64,000 nt of DNA from Marinobacter sp. F4206 (GTDB lineage: Bacteria > Pseudomonadota > Gammaproteobacteria > Pseudomonadales > Oleiphilaceae). Positions 60,088 to 64,000 of this stretch are shown piece after piece. The stretch lies in the NCBI RefSeq assembly GCF_019392195.1, contig NZ_JAHXKI010000002.1, positions 434,001-498,000 of the forward strand. Direction: 5' to 3'. The notes below the pieces were generated by a model, which did no database searches, was not told where the DNA came from, and was given only the letters and a program-made list of their open reading frames with translations. Numbering within the stretch: position 1 is the first letter of the stretch; every line of letters begins with the position of its first letter. The position numbers and the translations under genes were made by a program.

Positions 60088-61643
60088 GAGTCCTCCCGAC
60101 CCCATACTCTGCCCACTTCCGACTCGCGGAACACCGCTGGCAAAGCGTCAATCACATCACTGGGCACCAATCCGATAAAGCCTTTGCTTTCGGAGGCCAA
60201 ATTGGCGGCAGCTAAATGAACGGAAGCCGCGAGTCCCGCTGCCCGCCGGGCATCACCGATCTGGCCATACAGGGCACCAATCATGCCGGACAATACATCG
60301 CCCATACCCCCTGTCGCCATGCCTGGATTGCTGCCGCTGACAATATCAACGGTTTCCTCGTCCGACGCAATCACCGACCCGGCCCCTTTCAGGAGAATCG
60401 TACCACCATAGGTTTTCTGCAACCTTCTGGCCGCCGCAACCCGATCCGCCTCCACTTCAGGCACCAGACAGTTTAGCAACCGGGCCGCCTCTCCCGGATG
60501 GGGCGTCAGTATGTGATTATCTGCAGGCACGGGCACACGAGATGACAGCAGATTGAGGGCATCGGCATCCAGCACCCTGGGCTTGCCGCTCTCGACAACC
60601 TGCTCCAGCATCTGCTGCCCCCAGGCTCCCTGCCCCATTCCCGGACCACAGACGACAATCGTTGCTGACTCCAGCAAGGGCGGCAGTTCGGACCCGTGAA
60701 TCAGGCCGTGAACCATGATCGACGGGCAGCGGGCCAAAGCCGCCGTTACGTGTTCCGGACGCGTTGCAAGGGACACCAGTCCGGCTCCGGCCCGGGCAGC
60801 AGCCTCGGCAGCCATCAATCCCGCGCCGCCAAACCCACGATCCCCGGCCACCACCAGCACATGGCCAAACCGGCCTTTATGCGCATTGGCCGGGCGCTCC
60901 GGGAGCCACGAACGGGTTGCCGGCCAGTCAAGCCGATGCGCCAGCGGCTGCTGCCCGCTCAGGTCAACGCCGTCACCGGTATCGAGGGACTCAAACACCA
61001 CACAGCCGCATACCGCTGCGCCCTGCCCGGTAAACAGACCGGCCTTGAGGCCGATGAAAGTCACCGTCAGGTCAGCGTTGACCACATCGCCTTCCGTTGC
61101 GCCGGTGGTGGCGTTGAGCCCGGAAGGCAGATCAATCGCGAGCACCGAGGCCGGGGCTTTGTTGCACCGGCTAATCAGACCGGCGAAAGGCTCCCGGGGC
61201 GCTCCTGATACGCCCGTACCCAGCATCGCATCGACCAGCACGCCAGCCTGACTGAACAGGTCATCCAGCTCCGCCTCACTCAGCTCATCCAGCTCCAGCA
61301 CCGGCACACCGTCTTTACAGGCCTTCTGCCATGCCTTGCGAGCATCTCCGGAGAGCTTCGTGGTCGGAGCAACCGCAATGCATCGGACCTCAATTCCGTG
61401 GCGCGCGGCATTGGCCGCCACCAGATACCCATCGCCACCATTATTCCCGGCACCGCACAGAACCAGGACCGGCCCTGAATCCGGCCACTGCCGAACCAGC
61501 CGCCGAAAGGCTGAATAGGCAGCTCGCTGCATCAAATCGAAGCCGTCCACACCCTGCTGATCAATCACATAGCGATCAATCTCCCGCACGGCATCGGCGG
61601 AAAACAATGCGTCTGGTAGACTGCTCACATCGGACGGCGGCAT
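60084..61643 (-). CDS. nnr: Bifunctional NAD(P)HX epimerase/ADP-dependent dehydratase
   Basis: Repairs hydrated NAD(P)H. 519 residues. The N-terminal epimerase (YjeF_N; about 1-225) has CGAGNNGGDGYLVA; the C-terminal dehydratase (about 240-510) has VLVVAGDRGFGGAGLMAAEAA, LTPHPGEAARLL and GNPGMATGGMGDVLSGMIGAL. Head of the leftward tsaE-amiB-mutL operon; divergent from queG. Confidence 0.95.
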   Translation of the reverse strand: MPPSDVSSLPDALFSADAVREIDRYVIDQQGVDGFDLMQRAAYSAFRRLVRQWPDSGPVLVLCGAGNNGGDGYLVAANAARHGIEVRCIAVAPTTKLSGDARKAWQKACKDGVPVLELDELSEAELDDLFSQAGVLVDAMLGTGVSGAPREPFAGLISRCNKAPASVLAIDLPSGLNATTGATEGDVVNADLTVTFIGLKAGLFTGQGAAVCGCVVFESLDTGDGVDLSGQQPLAHRLDWPATRSWLPERPANAHKGRFGHVLVVAGDRGFGGAGLMAAEAAARAGAGLVSLATRPEHVTAALARCPSIMVHGLIHGSELPPLLESATIVVCGPGMGQGAWGQQMLEQVVESGKPRVLDADALNLLSSRVPVPADNHILTPHPGEAARLLNCLVPEVEADRVAAARRLQKTYGGTILLKGAGSVIASDEETVDIVSGSNPGMATGGMGDVLSGMIGALYGQIGDARRAAGLAASVHLAAANLASESKGFIGLVPSDVIDALPAVFRESEVGRVWGREDS

Positions 61644-61791
61644 GAGCCTTTGCTCCCGTTACAGAAACCGGTTTAAAAAAAATGGCCAGATACCTGTAAA
61701 GCATAGCAAAACAGGGAAAAAGGTCATAACTTAATCAAATTAAAGTTTGGCATACTGAATTTCAATAAGTTGCCTCAGAACAGCAGGCCCC

Positions 61792-62871
61792 ATGAGCGCA
61801 GCACCTGAGCACTCCGATACCGGAAAGGATTTCGCAGACCTCGTCGATCGCATTCGCGACCGGGCCTCTGAGCTCGGCTTCGCGGATCTGGGCATAACCC
61901 TCCCCGACACCGGCCAACACGCCCGGTACCTGCAGCGCTGGCTGGATAAAGGCTACCAGGGCGAAATGGATTATATGGGCTATCACGGCGATAAACGCTA
62001 CACGCCGCGATCACTGGTTCCCGGGACAACCCGGGTCATTTCCGTGCGAATGGATTACCTGCCCACCCCGGACAACCCCAGAGAAGCGCTTACTAACCGG
62101 GAAAACGCCTACGTGACCCGCTACGCACTAGGCCGGGACTACCACAAACTGATTCGCAAACGACTGGCAACACTGGCGGCGTGGATTGATGGAGCCGTCA
62201 GCGGCTACGACTACCGTGCGTTCGTGGACAGTGCGCCGGTGCTGGAGCGAGCGCTGGCTCAACGCGCCGGGCTCGGATGGATCGGCAAAAACAACATGCT
62301 GATCCACCCCCGGGCCGGCTCGTTTTTCTTTCTGGGAGAGATTTTTACCAGTGCCCCACTGCCCGTGGATGAGCCCTTCGAAACGGACCACTGCGGCAGC
62401 TGTTCGGCCTGCCTCGATCTGTGCCCAACCGATGCGTTCGTCGGGCCACACGAACTGGATGCCCGACGGTGCATCAGCTACCTCACCATTGAGCTCAAAG
62501 GCAGCATTCCTGAGGAACTGAGACCACTCATGGGCAATCGGGTTTTTGGCTGCGACGACTGCCAACTGGTTTGTCCCTGGCAGAAATTCAGCAAACCTAC
62601 CGCCGAAGACGATTTCCAGCCGCGCCACAGGCTGGATAACAGCACCCTGGCGGAGCTCTTTCTCTGGACCGAAGAGCAGTTCCTGAAGCGGACGGAGGGG
62701 TCGGCGATTCGCCGAACGGGGTATGAAGGGTGGTTAAGGAATCTGGCCGTGGGACTGGGCAACGCCCCCTCAACCATCCCCGTTATCGAAGCCCTGAAGC
62801 AGCGTGCGGACCATCCCAGCGACATGGTCCGCGAGCACGTTCGGTGGGCCCTGAGGCAACACGGCCTGTAG
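61792..62871 (+). CDS. queG: Epoxyqueuosine reductase
   Basis: Cobalamin and iron-sulfur enzyme for the last step of queuosine synthesis in tRNA. 359 residues. Two ferredoxin-like clusters: CGSCSACLDLCPTDAF near residue 200 and CDDCQLVCPWQKF near 255. The N-terminal half has the family's ADLGITLPD and MDYMGYHGDKRYTPRSLVPGT. Alone on the plus strand, divergent from nnr and convergent with orn. Confidence 0.96.
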   Translation: MSAAPEHSDTGKDFADLVDRIRDRASELGFADLGITLPDTGQHARYLQRWLDKGYQGEMDYMGYHGDKRYTPRSLVPGTTRVISVRMDYLPTPDNPREALTNRENAYVTRYALGRDYHKLIRKRLATLAAWIDGAVSGYDYRAFVDSAPVLERALAQRAGLGWIGKNNMLIHPRAGSFFFLGEIFTSAPLPVDEPFETDHCGSCSACLDLCPTDAFVGPHELDARRCISYLTIELKGSIPEELRPLMGNRVFGCDDCQLVCPWQKFSKPTAEDDFQPRHRLDNSTLAELFLWTEEQFLKRTEGSAIRRTGYEGWLRNLAVGLGNAPSTIPVIEALKQRADHPSDMVREHVRWALRQHGL

Positions 62872-62879
62872 CTTGAAGC

Positions 62880-63422
62880 CTAAAGCTTGAAGAAGGTATC
62901 GCGATAGTGGCGCAACTCGTTGATGGAGTCGCGGATGTCGTCGAGGGCCAGATGACTGCCCTGCTTCTTCACGCCCGCCAGCACGTCCGGGCGCCAGCGC
63001 CGGGCCAGTTCCTTGACCGTGGACACGTCCAGATTGCGGTAGTGAAAGAAGCTCTCCAGCTTTGGCATGTACTTGACCAGGAATCGGCGATCCTGGCCAA
63101 TGCTGTTGCCACACAGCGGTGACTTGCCTGACTCCAGGTGCTGCTGGAGAAATGCCAACGTCTGCTGTTCCGCCTCAGCTTCGTCGATTGTGCTCTCTTT
63201 CACCCGCTTGGTCAGACCGCTGGCACCATGGGTGTTCGTGCACCACTCGTCCATCGCCTCCAGCAGGCTATCGGACTGGTGCACGGCAATGACCGGCCCT
63301 TCCGCCACGACATTCAATTCCGAATCGGTAATGATGGTGGCCATCTCAATGATCCGTTCCTTCTCCGGATCGAGGCCGGTCATCTCCAGATCTATCCATA
63401 CTAAACGATCACCTTCTGCCAT
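62880..63422 (-). CDS. orn: Oligoribonuclease
   Basis: 3'-5' exonuclease that degrades very short RNAs and linear di-GMP (pGpG), so it also closes c-di-GMP turnover. 180 residues; DEDDh motifs [30 protein letters not shown] and [15 protein letters not shown]. Ends 8 bases from queG and is divergent from rsgA, the usual orn-rsgA arrangement. Confidence 0.97.
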   Translation of the reverse strand: MAEGDRLVWIDLEMTGLDPEKERIIEMATIITDSELNVVAEGPVIAVHQSDSLLEAMDEWCTNTHGASGLTKRVKESTIDEAEAEQQTLAFLQQHLESGKSPLCGNSIGQDRRFLVKYMPKLESFFHYRNLDVSTVKELARRWRPDVLAGVKKQGSHLALDDIRDSINELRHYRDTFFKL

Positions 63423-63540
63423 TTTCAGTTCCTAACCTCGGGGTATCTTGGTGGTGGAATTGGGTAATACTCTGTGTATTGTGGCCGATTCACGTATGAT
63501 GTGACACCTCACTCCACCGAATACTGGCAGCTGATCCTTA

Positions 63541-64000
63541 ATGGCAAAACGGCGACTGAACAAACAGCAGCAATTCCGAATCAAGAAAATCCAGGAAGAG
63601 CGAGCGGCCCGCGCAGCCCGGAAGGAAAAAGCCGTTCAGCAACAGGCCGAGGCCGGTGAGCTGGGCCAGGAACAGGAAGGGCTCGTCATTGCCCACTACG
63701 GACAGCAACTGGACGTGGAAGCCCTTGAAGGAGAGCACTCCGGCGAAGTGGTTCGCTGCTTTGTCCGCGCCAACATCGACAGCCTGGTGACCGGCGACAA
63801 GGTGGTCTGGCGCTCCGGCAAGAATGAAACGGGCGTGATCGTTGCCCGCTGCGACCGGCAGAACCTGCTGCAACGCCCCGACAATTTCGGCGCGCTCAAA
63901 CCGGTGGCGGCCAACATAGACCACATCATCCTGGTGATCGCGTCCGAGCCCGAACCCCACGACAACCTGATCGACCGCTACCTGGTCGCGTCCGAAATCA
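63541..64000 (+). CDS. rsgA: Ribosome small subunit-dependent GTPase RsgA (3' end cut off by window)
   Basis: The first 153 codons of a 30S-maturation GTPase. ATG 63541 gives [25 protein letters not shown], the basic N-terminus seen in gammaproteobacterial RsgA; an OB-fold follows (about 45-110, [12 protein letters not shown] and [20 protein letters not shown]) and then [27 protein letters not shown], the start of the circularly permuted G domain. The frame is open to the window edge. Divergent from orn, with about 118 bases between starts. Confidence 0.94.
   Translation, partial: MAKRRLNKQQQFRIKKIQEERAARAARKEKAVQQQAEAGELGQEQEGLVIAHYGQQLDVEALEGEHSGEVVRCFVRANIDSLVTGDKVVWRSGKNETGVIVARCDRQNLLQRPDNFGALKPVAANIDHIILVIASEPEPHDNLIDRYLVASEI

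Overview
The window is a continuous stretch of chromosome from a marine gammaproteobacterium, most probably Marinobacter or a close relative. This rests on the GC-rich codon use, on gene orders typical of that group (mreBCD-maf-rng-yhdP, ybeZYX-lnt, leuS-lptE-holA, bioBFCD, nnr-tsaE-amiB-mutL-miaA-hfq-hflX-hflKC-hisZ-purA) and on many recognisable protein signatures. The genus is an inference; no rRNA or tRNA gene is present to fix it. Coding density is high, with 59 genes called, the first and last cut by the window edges.

Region by region. 1-10.8 kb: the end of mgtE, darP, then a long leftward block running mreB-mreC-mreD-maf-rng-yhdP-nit (cell shape, RNA turnover, envelope). 10.8-11.15 kb: the only gap over 300 bases, holding three hairpins including a perfect 17-bp inverted repeat. 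11.15-18.9 kb: gatCAB, a PilZ protein, cysDN and ndpA. 18.9-21.6 kb: an AT-richer two-gene insert that looks like a type VI secretion phospholipase effector with a lipoprotein partner. 21.7-33.1 kb: trmH, then miaB, ybeZ-ybeY-corC-lnt, a zinc-ribbon gene, leuS-lptE-holA and a small charged protein. 33.3-39 kb: a degenerate endonuclease I, two paralogous acyl-CoA dehydrogenases, a SprA-like putative metalloprotease and a flagellar-rod-like mini protein. 39-43.7 kb: bioBFCD, leftward and divergent from comF. 43.7-48.6 kb: an FAD oxidoreductase, two unknown membrane proteins, srkA and cmoAB. 48.6-63.4 kb: a long leftward housekeeping run from nnr to purA, then queG and orn. 63.5 kb to the end: the start of rsgA.

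Most of the window is ordinary core genome. The observations most worth checking are: two BirA-type operators 62 bp apart between bioB and comF, one overlapping a near-consensus promoter; the orphan Tle1-like effector and putative immunity pair; a double PsrA-like operator over the promoter of one acyl-CoA dehydrogenase; a CysN with a decayed APS-kinase tail; an EndA homologue lacking its catalytic His; and the perfect inverted repeat between mreB and gatC. I saw no CRISPR array, prophage, insertion sequence, tRNA or rRNA.
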